Shown: in pieces, positions 8,966 through 19,643 of the stretch | Numbering within the stretch: position 1 is the first letter of the stretch | How the letters are laid out: each line of letters opens with the position of its first letter | NCBI RefSeq assembly: GCF_014898095.1 | Contig: NZ_CP062946.1 | Location: 1,116,001 to 1,180,000 of the forward strand | DNA length: 64,000 nt | Direction of reading: 5' to 3' | Origin: Thalassotalea sp. LPB0316 | Lineage (GTDB): Bacteria > Pseudomonadota > Gammaproteobacteria > Enterobacterales > Alteromonadaceae | Translations under genes and position numbers: made by a program | Notes under the pieces: model-generated | Seen by the model: only the letters and a program-made list of their open reading frames with translations | Database searches by the model: none | Told to the model about the DNA's origin: nothing

Positions 8966-11128
8966 ATGTTATTTCAAGGCAAAAGCCTTACTGCCGAATT
9001 ACTTGCTGACGGTATTGTTGAAATGCAATTCAACGCCGAAGGTTCAGTCAACAAATTCGATCAGGCAACATTTGAAGAGTTCGTTAAAGTTATCGACGCG
9101 ATCAAAAACTGTAACGAAGCAAAAGGTGTATTAGTTACATCGGGTAAGTCAACATTTATCGTTGGTGCTGACATTACTGAGTTCTTAGAGACATTCAAAC
9201 GCCCAGAAGAAGAGTTAGTACCTTGGGTTAAAAACGCGTCAGACATCTTCGACGCATTTGAAGATTTAGAATTACCAACAATCGCTGCGGTTAACGGTTT
9301 TGCTTTAGGCGGCGGTTGTGAAATGATTTTATCGTGTGATTTTCGTATCGCTGACACCACTGCATCAATCGGTTTACCAGAAGTTAAGCTAGGCTTAATG
9401 CCGGGTTTTGGTGGTACCGTTCGTTTACCTCGTCTGATTGGTGCAGACAACGCTGTTGAGTGGATGTCTACGGGTAAGCCACACAAGCCAGAGCAAGCAC
9501 TTAAAGTGGGTGTATTAGATTCAGTCGTTGCTCCTGAAATGCTTAAAGAAGGCGCTATTTCAATCCTTAAACAAGCGATTGACGGCAAGTTAGATTGGCG
9601 CGCAAAACGTCAACCTAAGCTAGAAGCATTAAAGCTTAGCCCAACTGAAAAAGTAATGACGTTCAATACCTGTAAAGGCATGATCGCTGCACAAGCAGGT
9701 AAACACTACCCAGCACCTATGGTGATGGTAAGCTCAATTGAAGCAGCGTGTGATTTAGATCGCGCTGGCGCAATGGCCATCGAAAACCAAGGTTTTGCTA
9801 AGCTTGCAAAAACTGATGCGGCAACGGCTCAAATCGGCTTATTCTTATCTGATCAAGTGATCAAAGGTAAAGCGAAGAAAGCAGGTAAAATTGCCACTAA
9901 AGCAATTAACAAAGCTGCGGTATTAGGTGCAGGTATTATGGGTGGCGGTATCGCTTACCAATCAGCATACAAAGGCACGCCAATTGTCATGAAAGACATC
10001 GCAGATAGCGCATTAGATTTAGGTTTAACAACGGCTGCTGGCCTGTTAGTGAAACAAGTCGAACGCGGTCGCATGAAACCTGCAAAAATGGCCGGCGTAT
10101 TAAATGCGATTACGCCAACATTAAGCTACGACAATGTTAAAGGCGTAGATATTGTTGTTGAAGCCGTTGTTGAAAACCCGAAAGTTAAAGGCATCGTTTT
10201 AGCTGAAGTTGAAGGTGTGGTTGCCGAAGATGCAGTTGTCACTTCAAATACATCAACGATTTCTATCGATTTACTTGCCGAAAGCGTTAAGCGCAAAGAC
10301 AAATTCTGTGGCATGCACTTCTTCAACCCAGTGCACAAAATGCCATTAGTAGAAGTTATTCGCGGTAAAGAAACGTCAGACGAAACTGTTGCTGCCGTTG
10401 TTGCCTACGCAGCGAAAATGGGTAAATCACCTATCGTGGTTAACGACTGCCCTGGTTTCTACGTAAACCGTGTGTTGTTCCCTTACTTCGCTGGTTTTAG
10501 CCACCTTGTTAAAGAAGGTGCTGACTTTACCGCTGTTGATAAAGTGATGGAAAAGCAATTCGGTTGGCCAATGGGCCCAGCATACTTACTCGACGTAGTA
10601 GGTATCGACACAGCGGATCACTGTACTGGTGTGATGTCTAACGGTTTCCCTACGCGCATGCAAAAAATCGACGATGATCCAGTGAGTAAAATGTACGCAA
10701 ACGAGCGCTTTGGTCAGAAAAACGGTAAAGGTTTCTACGACTACGGCACTGACAAGCGTGGAAAGCCAACGAAAGCGCCTTCAGAAACCGCTTACGAGTT
10801 AATTGGCAATGCTCAGCACACTGATTTCTCTGCTGATGAAATTATCGCGCGTCTTATGATCCCTATGGTGAATGAAGTTGTTCGCTGTTTAGAAGAAGGT
10901 ATCGTTGATACAGCAGCTGAAGCCGATATGGGCTTAATTTACGGTTTAGGTTTCCCTCCGTTCCGCGGTGGTCCAATTCGTTACTTAGAAACTGTCGGTA
11001 TTGCTAATTTCATTGAAATGGCAGACAAATACGCTCACTTAGGTGAGATTTACCAAGTAACAGACGGTATGCGTGAAATGGCAGCTTCTGGCAAGTCATA
11101 CTTCACCACAGACGTTAAAACAGCTTAA
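8966..11128 (+). CDS. fadB: Fatty acid oxidation complex subunit alpha FadB
   Basis: A 720-aa multifunctional enzyme: enoyl-CoA hydratase/isomerase in the N-terminal third, L-3-hydroxyacyl-CoA dehydrogenase in the remainder. The hydratase acid/base pair Glu119 and Glu139 is present at the E. coli FadB positions (ALGGGCE and GLPEVKLG). The NAD-binding motif [14 protein letters not shown] starts near residue 316, and the dehydrogenase His lies in [15 protein letters not shown]. Length and pairing with a 387-aa thiolase identify aerobic FadB rather than FadJ. It forms the soluble alpha2-beta2 complex with FadA, encoded 15 bp downstream. Transcription is probably controlled by the palindrome at 8843-8860. 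Confidence 0.97.
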   Translation: MLFQGKSLTAELLADGIVEMQFNAEGSVNKFDQATFEEFVKVIDAIKNCNEAKGVLVTSGKSTFIVGADITEFLETFKRPEEELVPWVKNASDIFDAFEDLELPTIAAVNGFALGGGCEMILSCDFRIADTTASIGLPEVKLGLMPGFGGTVRLPRLIGADNAVEWMSTGKPHKPEQALKVGVLDSVVAPEMLKEGAISILKQAIDGKLDWRAKRQPKLEALKLSPTEKVMTFNTCKGMIAAQAGKHYPAPMVMVSSIEAACDLDRAGAMAIENQGFAKLAKTDAATAQIGLFLSDQVIKGKAKKAGKIATKAINKAAVLGAGIMGGGIAYQSAYKGTPIVMKDIADSALDLGLTTAAGLLVKQVERGRMKPAKMAGVLNAITPTLSYDNVKGVDIVVEAVVENPKVKGIVLAEVEGVVAEDAVVTSNTSTISIDLLAESVKRKDKFCGMHFFNPVHKMPLVEVIRGKETSDETVAAVVAYAAKMGKSPIVVNDCPGFYVNRVLFPYFAGFSHLVKEGADFTAVDKVMEKQFGWPMGPAYLLDVVGIDTADHCTGVMSNGFPTRMQKIDDDPVSKMYANERFGQKNGKGFYDYGTDKRGKPTKAPSETAYELIGNAQHTDFSADEIIARLMIPMVNEVVRCLEEGIVDTAAEADMGLIYGLGFPPFRGGPIRYLETVGIANFIEMADKYAHLGEIYQVTDGMREMAASGKSYFTTDVKTA

Positions 11129-12307
<1,179 letters not shown>

Positions 12308-12370
12308 TGACTGGCGCTAGAAGTGTTAATTTGGTGTTTTCACCTTAGCTAACACGACTGGACAATGGAT

Positions 12371-12398
12371 AAGAGCTACTTAGGTAGCTCTTTTTTTT
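12371..12398 (+). terminator. Rho-independent terminator of fadBA
   Basis: AAGAGCTAC (12371-12379) pairs with GTAGCTCTT (12384-12392) around TTAG, followed by a T8 tract. It closes the fadBA operon. Confidence 0.9.
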
Positions 12399-12449
12399 GC
12401 CAAATATTCGTGATAAAGTTTTTTTACCAGTATGGAAGGTTTAAAGTTG

Positions 12450-13310
12450 ATGCGATTTGGATTGGGTATTTTAGTCATTGGAGTAATTGGCGCTGCTAGT
12501 TATTTTTCTTTGACAAAACAACAGCCGCAAGCGCTACGCCCCACAATGAGCTCAGTACCATTGAGCTCACCTTCGATGGATAAAAACGAGCCAGCTCTAA
12601 CGCCGTCTCAGATCCAAAAGCCGTCAAATAAAGTGTTGCAAGATAGCCCTGAGAGCTTCGAAAAACTTCTTGCCGATTTATCTCCTGTTGAGCAAGCAAC
12701 TTACCTAAAACTTAATAACATGGTTTTTGGCGTATTGGATTTTTCTACGCAAGCTCAGTTCGACAAATTGAAAGCTAATGGCTTGCCATCATTGCTCGAT
12801 ATTGATTACGTCTCAAGTCACTCTAGAGGAGATATTATTGAAGCGTTAATGAGTGAGGAAGGTATTGCCAATTTTGCTACAGAGCACCCCTCGCTTAATT
12901 ATCACGCGGTTAAGATGTTAAATTTGGTTGAATCAATCAGTGAACTCACCGCTGTCGTAAACTACTATTTTCCCGAATATCAACTCGGAGAGCAGCTTCC
13001 AGCTCGCAAATTTTGGCCTGATGGTGAATATCCTGAGCAATATATTGCTGCTATCAACTCGTCAATTTGGTCTTTCGCGATAACAAGAGAAACTACCGCC
13101 CTTGAGACATTGCTCCACGCGCGCTATAAACAACTGATACCGAACAAGCAAGATGACTATGCTGAGCAAGTGGTCGGCTATTTAGCAAAAGCCAGTTGGC
13201 AACTCGGTGATCACGAGGTAATAGAACACTATGTTGCTGCGCAATACCCAAAGCACTTGTTAATTTATCAAGGCAAGCTAGCTGAGTTCTTGGCCAAAGA
13301 TACAAAATAA
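12450..13310 (+). CDS. Unknown membrane-anchored protein
   Basis: A 286-aa protein from ATG 12450 (MRFGLGILVIGVIGAASYF). I prefer this to the in-frame ATG 18 bases upstream because a GGAAGG ribosome site precedes it. Residues 3-20 form one hydrophobic anchor, followed by a Pro/Ser-rich linker (to about 60) and a helical periplasmic region. I recognise no family; it has no cysteines and no obvious catalytic motif. It stands after the fadBA terminator and is convergent with the next gene, so neighbours do not suggest a role. Confidence 0.6.
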   Translation: MRFGLGILVIGVIGAASYFSLTKQQPQALRPTMSSVPLSSPSMDKNEPALTPSQIQKPSNKVLQDSPESFEKLLADLSPVEQATYLKLNNMVFGVLDFSTQAQFDKLKANGLPSLLDIDYVSSHSRGDIIEALMSEEGIANFATEHPSLNYHAVKMLNLVESISELTAVVNYYFPEYQLGEQLPARKFWPDGEYPEQYIAAINSSIWSFAITRETTALETLLHARYKQLIPNKQDDYAEQVVGYLAKASWQLGDHEVIEHYVAAQYPKHLLIYQGKLAEFLAKDTK

Positions 13311-13330
13311 CAGCTTAGCCTAGTGTCTTA

Positions 13331-13843
13331 TTAAAAAGTCACACCAAAACTAGCACCGAAAATGGCAAGTTGTTCACCATCAACAAAGTCGACGGCAATC
13401 ATAGGTGCTATTTTTATATTCTCTACGAAAAAGTCGTAATTTACCGATACGCGATAGACGTTTTCACGGCCGCTGTTTTCGTTGTGAATTTTCTCTTTGC
13501 CATAACCCAGGCCTAGCCATACTTTATCTACCGGGCTATATAGAGCGGATATAACGTAGGTTTCTATACGGTCACCATCATGAGCTCCATCGACGGTTTC
13601 CCATACAAAACTCGTTGCCCATTGATGATTGAATTCATACGCATACTCTAGGCCGTAACTTGCATAGGTGCGCTTATCTGTGCGCAAACCACCAATAAAC
13701 ACCCCGAAAGCATGCTTATTGTTTGCGTGAGCATGGAGATCAGTATTTACATGAGTGTTGGCCGTGTGTGTCGTTGATTCATTAGCCCACGAGGTTGTAC
13801 TAACAATCAATAACACTAGTGAATAGGCAATCTTTTTCAGCAT
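13331..13843 (-). CDS. Small outer-membrane beta-barrel-like protein
   Basis: A 170-aa exported protein. ATG 13843 (MLKKIAYSLVLLIVSTTSWA) gives a standard signal peptide; a TTG nine bases upstream is less likely. After a His/Thr/Asn-rich linker (THTANTHVNTDLHAHANNKH) the rest alternates polar and aromatic residues in short strands (YASYGLEYAYEF, WATSFVWETV, VWLGLGYGKE, YRVSVNYDFFV) and ends in Phe. This is the profile of a small 8-stranded outer-membrane barrel. The His-rich linker could bind metal, but that is speculation. No specific family is recognised. Confidence 0.6.
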   Translation of the reverse strand: MLKKIAYSLVLLIVSTTSWANESTTHTANTHVNTDLHAHANNKHAFGVFIGGLRTDKRTYASYGLEYAYEFNHQWATSFVWETVDGAHDGDRIETYVISALYSPVDKVWLGLGYGKEKIHNENSGRENVYRVSVNYDFFVENIKIAPMIAVDFVDGEQLAIFGASFGVTF

Positions 13844-13949
13844 AATTTTCAATCTATAGTTTATTGCAAAGAGTGTCAGTTATTTTCTGCGAATAAGGTA
13901 GCCAATTAATGTGGTATTTTTATCACAAATTGTTACCGCAACTTGACAC

Positions 13950-13974
13950 CAAATATTTATTTCAATGGGTATAA
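13950..13974. repeat. Solo copy of a MITE-like terminal sequence
   Basis: This 25-base stretch, containing AAATATTTATTTCAATGGGT, is the reverse complement, with one mismatch, of the left end of the 34241-34504 element. No second end is obvious nearby, so it looks like a decayed or solo end. It sits in the gap between the DMT permease gene and the barrel gene. Confidence 0.55.
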
Positions 13975-13999
13975 CTATAGACAAATATTATTGAACCTA

Positions 14000-14872
14000 T
14001 TAAACGATCACCATAATTGCGGCTATTGCGATGAGAAATAAGGCAACCAAGTCCTTTTGAGGCGGACGCTCTTTTAAAATAAATATCGAGATCAGCATCA
14101 TAAAAAATATTTCGATTTGGCCCAAGGTTTTTACTAGCGGTACGGTTTGCAAGGACATAGCGCTAAACCACCCCAAAGATCCCAAAAAGCTCGCTATTGA
14201 AGTATAGGTCACTTTCTTTTTATGGATTGCCATCAAGCGTAGCTCATTGCTATTTTTGACCAGTAAATAACTTACAAGTAAGACGGTTTGTAAAGAAATA
14301 ACCAGAAATAAAACCCAGGCAGCGCGGTGAGGAAAGGGCAGGTGTAATGCCAGTGTTGCTTCGCGGACCCAAAGCGATGTTAGCGCAAAGGCTGTTGAAC
14401 AGGCTAAACCAATAGCCACAGTTTTAAGCGACAATTCGGTTATTTTATTAGGGGTAGATAACATCATGATGGCGATAGCCCCTAACATGACACCAAGCCA
14501 ACCGAACTGAGTTAGTTGAGTGCCAAAAAATAACACACCCAAAAAGGCGGCTACCGGCGCCTCACATTTTGCCAAGCCAGCACCAATGGCAAAGTTTTTT
14601 TGTTTGAAAAGCACGACCATTAGCGCCGTTGCGATAATTTGCATCACGGCAGCCGAGCAAATGAAAAAAATCGCTGTTGCCGAAAACGACGGCAATTCTG
14701 TTGGGTTAAGTTGATGTATTACGACTAAGTAAACGAGTGCTAGCGGGCTTGCCCATAAAAATCGAGCAAGCGTTACCCCAGAAACAGATAAATGGGCGCT
14801 GAGTTGACTTTGTAAAGCATTGCGACCCGCCTGACAAAACGCGGCAAAGCAGGTGAAGAATACCCATAGCAT
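14000..14872 (-). CDS. EamA/DMT-family permease
   Basis: A 290-aa integral membrane protein with about ten hydrophobic helices arranged as two five-helix EamA-like halves, typical of the drug/metabolite transporter superfamily. These proteins export amino acids, metabolites or drugs; the substrate cannot be told. The start codon lies two bases after the stop of the upstream GNAT gene, so the two are almost certainly co-transcribed and translationally coupled. The pairing of an acetyltransferase with an exporter would fit modification and export of a small molecule, but this is inference. Confidence 0.85.
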   Translation of the reverse strand: MLWVFFTCFAAFCQAGRNALQSQLSAHLSVSGVTLARFLWASPLALVYLVVIHQLNPTELPSFSATAIFFICSAAVMQIIATALMVVLFKQKNFAIGAGLAKCEAPVAAFLGVLFFGTQLTQFGWLGVMLGAIAIMMLSTPNKITELSLKTVAIGLACSTAFALTSLWVREATLALHLPFPHRAAWVLFLVISLQTVLLVSYLLVKNSNELRLMAIHKKKVTYTSIASFLGSLGWFSAMSLQTVPLVKTLGQIEIFFMMLISIFILKERPPQKDLVALFLIAIAAIMVIV

Positions 14873-14874
14873 GG

Positions 14875-15435
14875 TTATCTAAGACTCTGTGTTGTGTGAT
14901 AATAAACCACTTCCATATTGTCGAAACCGACTTCCTTATAGGTATCGGTTTTTTGATAGCTCATGCCGAGCTTTTTCATGATATTGATTGAGCCGTTATT
15001 GTCTATTTCTGCCATCGCGCTAAACTTTTCGACATCTGGATTTTGAGCCTGTAATGCACGCATAACCGCCATCGCAGCTTCTGTGCCATAGCCCTTACCC
15101 CACGACTTTTTAAAAAATCGCCAACCTAGCTCTAAATTGTTTTCTTCGGTTGGTTTTTCATCGTTAAAAAATTCTGTTGGGCGCACCAAAATCCAACCCA
15201 AATACTCATTATTAGCTAACGTTTCAACCATCCAAAGTCCCCAACCTTTATCTGGATTCGCGTAAGCCTGAAGTCGGGGAATAAAGCGGTTATGAATGTC
15301 ATCCCAAGTTGATACCTTACCACCATTAATGTATTTCATTACTTCAGGATCTTGATCTAAATCGAAAAGTTGCTGTTTGTGCGCAGGCGTCATAAAGGTG
15401 AACGTTAAACGTTCTGAATTTGGGACAGTGATCAT
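14875..15435 (-). CDS. GNAT-family N-acetyltransferase (RimJ/RimL type)
   Basis: A 186-aa acetyl-CoA-dependent acetyltransferase. The RimJ/RimL pattern is visible: RLTFTFMTPAHKQQLFDLDQDPEVMKYINGG at the N-terminus (given here as the region of residues 7-38), the ELGWRFFKKSWGKGYGTEAA acetyl-CoA pyrophosphate loop, and the NNGSINIMKKLGMSYQ motif near the C-terminus. I chose the second ATG (15435) because AAGGA is six bases upstream of it but directly abuts the first ATG. Substrate unknown. It is the first gene of a two-gene unit with the DMT permease. Confidence 0.85.
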   Translation of the reverse strand: MITVPNSERLTFTFMTPAHKQQLFDLDQDPEVMKYINGGKVSTWDDIHNRFIPRLQAYANPDKGWGLWMVETLANNEYLGWILVRPTEFFNDEKPTEENNLELGWRFFKKSWGKGYGTEAAMAVMRALQAQNPDVEKFSAMAEIDNNGSINIMKKLGMSYQKTDTYKEVGFDNMEVVYYHTTQSLR

Positions 15436-15479
15436 GGTCATTCCTTGTTCATTATTATCTGGTAGATACTTTTAGAAAA

Positions 15480-15557
15480 CTAAAAGGCTGTAATGCTAGA
15501 AGGTAATAGTTTTAGTAAGGCTAGAAAGCTAAAAGGCTGTAATGCTATAAGGTAATA
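15480..15557. repeat. Direct repeat, two 29-bp copies
   Basis: Two copies beginning CTAAAAGGCTGTAATGCTA occupy 15480-15508 and 15529-15557, differing at a single base. A related inverted piece (ACAGCCTTC) follows near 15570, and related sequence occurs downstream of panP near 54780. The gap between the GNAT gene and ppaC holds nothing else I recognise. Confidence 0.75.
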
Positions 15558-15626
15558 ACCACAGAGCACTACAGCCTTCAATGTCTTACTTTCGAGCGTT
15601 TAAGCCTTCAAGCGTTATCGCTTTTT

Positions 15627-16550
15627 CTATGCTAAAGAGTCTTGTAATGGCGGAACCACTTGCTTTTTACGACTCATAATACCGTCAATCCATACTTTGC
15701 CATCAACTGATGCCGCGCCGTAGGCTTTTTCGGTTAAGTCGTCGTTGTTGCTCACAACTAAGACTTCAGAGCCTTCTTTCATGATGTCCGTTAGCACTAA
15801 TAAAACACTGTGGTAGTCACCTTCAGCTTTCAATGCCGCGATATCGGCTTGTAAATCAGCTTTCATGTCGTCAACTAGGCTCAGGTTAATCAGCTCTAAC
15901 TGGCCAATACCTACTTTATTGCCGTGCATATTGAAATCTTTAAAGTCACGCATCACTAAATCACGTACTGGGGTACCAGCAACGGCTGATTTCACTTCAA
16001 ACATTTCCATGCCTAACGCTTTGTAATCTTCAATGCCTGCAATCTCAGCTAATGCTTCAACACACTTAATGTCAGCAGTAGTGCAGGTTGGTGATTTGAA
16101 AATAACCGTATCTGATAAGATTGCACACATCATAGCGCCAGCAATATTTTTCGGAATTTCAACACCGTGGAAATCGTACATCATTTTGATGATGGTGTTA
16201 GTACAACCTACTGGACGAATCCAACACTCTAATGGTGTAGATGTGGTAATGTCGCCAAGTTTGTGGTGATCGATAATCCCTAAAACTGTTGTTTCATCGA
16301 TATCGTCTGGACCTTGAATGCGGTCAGAGTGATCAACAACGTAAATGCCGTCAGTGTCAGCAAAAGTCATTTTTAGCTCTGGTTGCTCAAAACCAAACTT
16401 GTCTAAAATGAATAATGTTTCAGGTGACAATTCACCTAAACGCGCTGGTTTAACGTCTTCACCCGTTTGGGTTTTTAAGTACGATAAAGCGATTGCTGAA
16501 CAAATTGAATCTGAATCAGGCACTTTGTGTCCTACAGCGTAAGCTGACAT
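15627..16550 (-). CDS. ppaC: Manganese-dependent (family II) inorganic pyrophosphatase
   Basis: A 307-aa DHH-family pyrophosphatase that hydrolyses PPi to two phosphates in the cytoplasm. The N-terminal metal motif GHKVPDSDSIC (His8, Asp12, Asp14), the VDHSD stretch and the signature DHH in IIDHHKLGD are present, and the C-terminal DHHA2 domain carries the SRKKQ substrate-binding motif. The length is typical of family II enzymes. Family II enzymes are commonest in Firmicutes but also occur in marine gammaproteobacteria such as Vibrio and Shewanella. A GGAGAT ribosome site precedes the ATG. It appears monocistronic. Confidence 0.95.
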   Translation of the reverse strand: MSAYAVGHKVPDSDSICSAIALSYLKTQTGEDVKPARLGELSPETLFILDKFGFEQPELKMTFADTDGIYVVDHSDRIQGPDDIDETTVLGIIDHHKLGDITTSTPLECWIRPVGCTNTIIKMMYDFHGVEIPKNIAGAMMCAILSDTVIFKSPTCTTADIKCVEALAEIAGIEDYKALGMEMFEVKSAVAGTPVRDLVMRDFKDFNMHGNKVGIGQLELINLSLVDDMKADLQADIAALKAEGDYHSVLLVLTDIMKEGSEVLVVSNNDDLTEKAYGAASVDGKVWIDGIMSRKKQVVPPLQDSLA

Positions 16551-16600
16551 ATTTTATATCTCCGAGCGTATAAAGTGTAATGGCGCGTATTCTAGCAAAA

Positions 16601-16638
16601 AAAATAGGATCAGAGTAAATATTACACTGACCTATTTT
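16601..16638. repeat. Imperfect palindromic element (GTCAGAGTAAA family)
   Basis: AAAATAGGATCAG (16601-16613) pairs with CTGACCTATTTT (16627-16638) with one bulged A, around AGTAAATATTACA. It resembles the perfect palindrome at 27394-27429, which has the same CAGAGTAAAT core. With A/T runs on both sides it may also terminate cydB transcription. Confidence 0.6.
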
Positions 16639-16664
16639 TGATAAACAAGTACGTTTTGCCCTAT

Positions 16665-17666
16665 CTAGTATGACAATTTACTTGTTTTTCCCCAGAAAAC
16701 TTTATAAGCGAAAATTGTGTAGCCAATTATCATTGGCAATACAATTATTGAGCCGATGAAAATTATCATTAATGAATCACGTGCACTTGCTGCTTGGTAG
16801 ATGTCGAGCTGCATTGGTACTATGTAAGGAAAGTAACTATAGGCTAAACCTGCAAAACAGAGTAAGAAAACACATACACCACAAGCAAATGGATACCAGC
16901 ATCCTAAATCATGTTCAAAAGGCACCTTTTTCAAATAAATGTGCGTTGTGACAAACATGAAGCCAAATAAAATAGTTAAAGGTACAAGTAAGATCACTTG
17001 TGGGAAGCTCAACCACTTTTCCATTACCGAAGTGTCAAACAGTAAGTTAGCAATCGATACTCCGATAATGCCAATTGCCAGAAAAATATTGGCAATAATA
17101 GCCCATTTAGCAGCGCGTTTTTGCAATTTTCCTTCACTTTTCATTACTAGCCATGTAGCACCAATAAAGCTGTAGGCTGCTGTTACGCAAATAGCTGATA
17201 ACAAACAAAAAGCGAGGGCGAATGTTGAGTCGCTAAAACCAGTTACGTAACGGCCAAGCATATAGCCTTGGCAAAGCGTTGCTATTAATGATCCGGTTTT
17301 AAATGCTAAATCCCATTGTGCTTTATTTTTACTTGGTGCTTTTGTCCTGAAATCAAAAGAAACACCGCGTAAGATTAAACCAGCAAGCATGAGAGCCGTA
17401 GGTAAATAGAGCGCTTGAAAAATAATCGAATGTGCTTTTGGAAAAGCAATTAATATCAAGCCTATAGCGAGAACTAACCAGGTTTCATTTGCATCCCAAA
17501 ATGGGCCAATTGAATAAATCATACTGTCTCGTTGTGACTGACTATCAAGAGGCAGTAATACTCCTACCCCTAAATCATAACCGTCTAAAATCGCATATAC
17601 GACTAAAGACAAGCAGGTTAAAGCAATAAAGACGACAGGTAGCCAATCTACAGTAACGTCATTCAT
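16665..17666 (-). CDS. cydB: Cytochrome bd ubiquinol oxidase subunit II
   Basis: A 333-aa integral membrane subunit of the bd-type quinol:oxygen oxidoreductase. The N-terminus carries the family signature LDGYDLGVGVLLP followed by GPFWDANETWLVL, and there are about eight or nine hydrophobic helices. It pairs with the CydA encoded immediately upstream (one base between stop and start, GGAGAG ribosome site), and the two form the heterodimer. The length matches CioB/CydB of the cyanide-insensitive branch. No CydX-like small subunit is visible after it; a palindromic element follows. Confidence 0.95.
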   Translation of the reverse strand: MNDVTVDWLPVVFIALTCLSLVVYAILDGYDLGVGVLLPLDSQSQRDSMIYSIGPFWDANETWLVLAIGLILIAFPKAHSIIFQALYLPTALMLAGLILRGVSFDFRTKAPSKNKAQWDLAFKTGSLIATLCQGYMLGRYVTGFSDSTFALAFCLLSAICVTAAYSFIGATWLVMKSEGKLQKRAAKWAIIANIFLAIGIIGVSIANLLFDTSVMEKWLSFPQVILLVPLTILFGFMFVTTHIYLKKVPFEHDLGCWYPFACGVCVFLLCFAGLAYSYFPYIVPMQLDIYQAASARDSLMIIFIGSIIVLPMIIGYTIFAYKVFWGKTSKLSY

Positions 17667-17667
17667 G

Positions 17668-19059
17668 TTAACTCTCCATCGCTGGTTGATTGTTATCTAG
17701 TATTGGTGATGTAGTTGTTGATTGACTTCCCTGTTCTAACTTAACAGCTCTATCGGCCATCACATAAAGCGTCCTGACGTAAGCAATAAGTAGAAAGACA
17801 TATAGTGAAATATACAGTGTAAGTGACAATGCGATGTGCTCAGCGGGTGTGCTTGTGACAGCATCTTTTGTTTTTAAAACCCCAGTAACTAAATATGGCT
17901 GTCGACCAATTTCGGTTACATACCAGCCAGCTAATGTCGCAAGCCAACCAGAGAACGTCATCACAACTAGCAATCGTAAAGACCAAGTAGGGTATTGTTT
18001 TTTAATGACAAACAAATAACTACAAAGCCAGGCGCAGAGTAGCATCGCCATACCAATACCTACCATGATACGAAAGCTAAAGAATACGGGTGCAACCGGC
18101 GGATGCTCTCCAATAAACTCGTTGAGTCCTTGTATTTCACCATGTTGGTCATGCGTTAATATGAGGCTAGCCATGTAGGGAATCGCCACTTCAAAATGAT
18201 TCTCTCTCGTTTTTTCATCAGGAATAGCGAATAGTAAAAGTGGTGCTCCTTTTTCTGTTTCCCATACACCTTCCATTGCTGCAACTTTAGCTGGCTGATG
18301 TTTGAAGGTGTTTAAACCATGTAAGTCACCAACAAAAATTTGTATAGGGATGATGATGGCCGCAAACAAAACTGAAAAGTTAAGGGCATACTTCACAGAA
18401 TTTTTATTATCACCTTTGAGAAGTCGATACGCTGATATACCCGAGATTAAAAAGGCTGCGGTTAATGCAGAGGCAAGTACCATATGAGCCAACCGGTAGG
18501 GCATTGACGGATTAAATACGACATCAAACCAACTTGTTACATAAGCAACACCATCGCGCATTTCAAACCCCGCAGGTGTTTGCATCCAAGAGTCTAAAGC
18601 TAATATCCAAAATGCGGATAAACTCGTACCAATGGCGACCAGTAAAGTAGCTAATGTGTGGACACGGTTTGAAACTCTGTCCATACCAAATAACATGATT
18701 GATAAGAATGAGGCTTCAAGGAAGAAAGCGGTTAATACTTCATAGCCTAATAAGGGCCCAGCGATATTACCGACGGTTTCCATGTAACCAGGCCAGTTAG
18801 TACCAAACTGGAAAGACATAGTGATTCCACTCACAACGCCAATAGCAAAGGTTAAAGCAAATATTCTGACCCAAAAACGATAAACTTTGAGCCAGCTTTG
18901 GTCTTGGGTTTGGTTAAATCGAATTTTGAAAAAAAGCAATATCCAACAAAGCGCAATATTGATTGTCGGAAATAGGATGTGAAAGCTAATGTTGGCAGCG
19001 AATTGGATCCGTGACAGTATTAAGCTCATTTCATAGGGGGTATTAAAAAACGCTAACAT
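17668..19059 (-). CDS. cydA: Cytochrome bd ubiquinol oxidase subunit I (short Q-loop, CIO type)
   Basis: A 463-aa quinol-oxidising subunit. I place the start at ATG 19059 (MLAFFNTPYEM) because GGAGG sits five bases upstream; an in-frame TTG 12 bases earlier lies within that ribosome site. Haem ligand His27 (SFHILFP) corresponds to E. coli His19, and a second His lies in YRLAHMVLAS. The Q-loop residues KVAAMEGVWET are present but the long insertion of E. coli CydA (522 aa) is missing, which places this in the short-loop, cyanide-insensitive (CioA-like) group. It couples quinol oxidation to oxygen reduction without proton pumping. It is the middle gene of gbsR-like-cydA-cydB. Confidence 0.94.
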   Translation of the reverse strand: MLAFFNTPYEMSLILSRIQFAANISFHILFPTINIALCWILLFFKIRFNQTQDQSWLKVYRFWVRIFALTFAIGVVSGITMSFQFGTNWPGYMETVGNIAGPLLGYEVLTAFFLEASFLSIMLFGMDRVSNRVHTLATLLVAIGTSLSAFWILALDSWMQTPAGFEMRDGVAYVTSWFDVVFNPSMPYRLAHMVLASALTAAFLISGISAYRLLKGDNKNSVKYALNFSVLFAAIIIPIQIFVGDLHGLNTFKHQPAKVAAMEGVWETEKGAPLLLFAIPDEKTRENHFEVAIPYMASLILTHDQHGEIQGLNEFIGEHPPVAPVFFSFRIMVGIGMAMLLCAWLCSYLFVIKKQYPTWSLRLLVVMTFSGWLATLAGWYVTEIGRQPYLVTGVLKTKDAVTSTPAEHIALSLTLYISLYVFLLIAYVRTLYVMADRAVKLEQGSQSTTTSPILDNNQPAMES

Positions 19060-19089
19060 CGCCACCTCCAAGGTGGATTAACTAAGAAA

Positions 19090-19632
19090 CTAAGACTTTA
19101 ATAGCTTGTCTTTGACGTCGAGTATTTTGCTGATACCCTCGCCAAGTTTTAACAAAGCAGACAACTTTTCAGAAGACATATTTTGCAGCTCATTTGACCA
19201 CAAGATAATCATTTCCATGAGGTCGTGCATTTCTTGAATACGTTTTTGTGCGTATTGGTCAGCTTCGTTGCTTGGCTCAGACATCAAGGCATCGCGCAAT
19301 GTTGTTAAGGTCGGATCGAGTTCACGTTTACGACGTTCAACAACAAGTGTTCTTGCTATTTCCCAAACATCGTTAGGAGCGGAAAAATACTCTTTGCGAT
19401 CCCCCTGGATATGCTGAAGCCTAATGAGGTTCCAAGCCTTTAGCTCTTTTAAACCCATCGACACATTAGAGCGCGAAATCTGTAACGCTTCGCTAATTTG
19501 ATCGGCATTTAATGGTTCTTCAGTGAGAACAATAAGTGCATACATTTGGCCTAATGTTCGATTTAAGCCCCAGCGAGAGCCCATTTCACCAAAGTGTAGG
19601 ATCAGTGATTGTGTTATTTGAGTTGTCTTCAT
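19090..19632 (-). CDS. GbsR/MarR-family transcriptional regulator
   Basis: A 180-aa regulator. Residues about 20-90 form a winged helix-turn-helix with a MarR/GbsR pattern (LNADQISEALQISRSNVSMGLKEL as the recognition region, residues 41-64), then a helical dimerisation tail. It lies 30 bp upstream of cydA on the same strand, so it probably controls the bd oxidase and itself. An overlapping set of inverted repeats sits 12-38 bp before its start codon, where a repressor would block transcription. GbsR proteins of Bacillus sense choline; the signal here is unknown. Confidence 0.85.
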   Translation of the reverse strand: MKTTQITQSLILHFGEMGSRWGLNRTLGQMYALIVLTEEPLNADQISEALQISRSNVSMGLKELKAWNLIRLQHIQGDRKEYFSAPNDVWEIARTLVVERRKRELDPTLTTLRDALMSEPSNEADQYAQKRIQEMHDLMEMIILWSNELQNMSSEKLSALLKLGEGISKILDVKDKLLKS

Positions 19633-19643
19633 TTTTGTTGTTT

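Noticed and set aside
9061..9588. 175-aa antisense ORF inside fadB
   Set aside because: It is a low-complexity Ser/Thr/Pro product mirroring the conserved FadB codons, without a ribosome site; a typical shadow.
8966..11128. FadJ (anaerobic) instead of FadB
   Set aside because: N-terminal sequence, 720-aa length and coupling to a 387-aa FadA match FadB.
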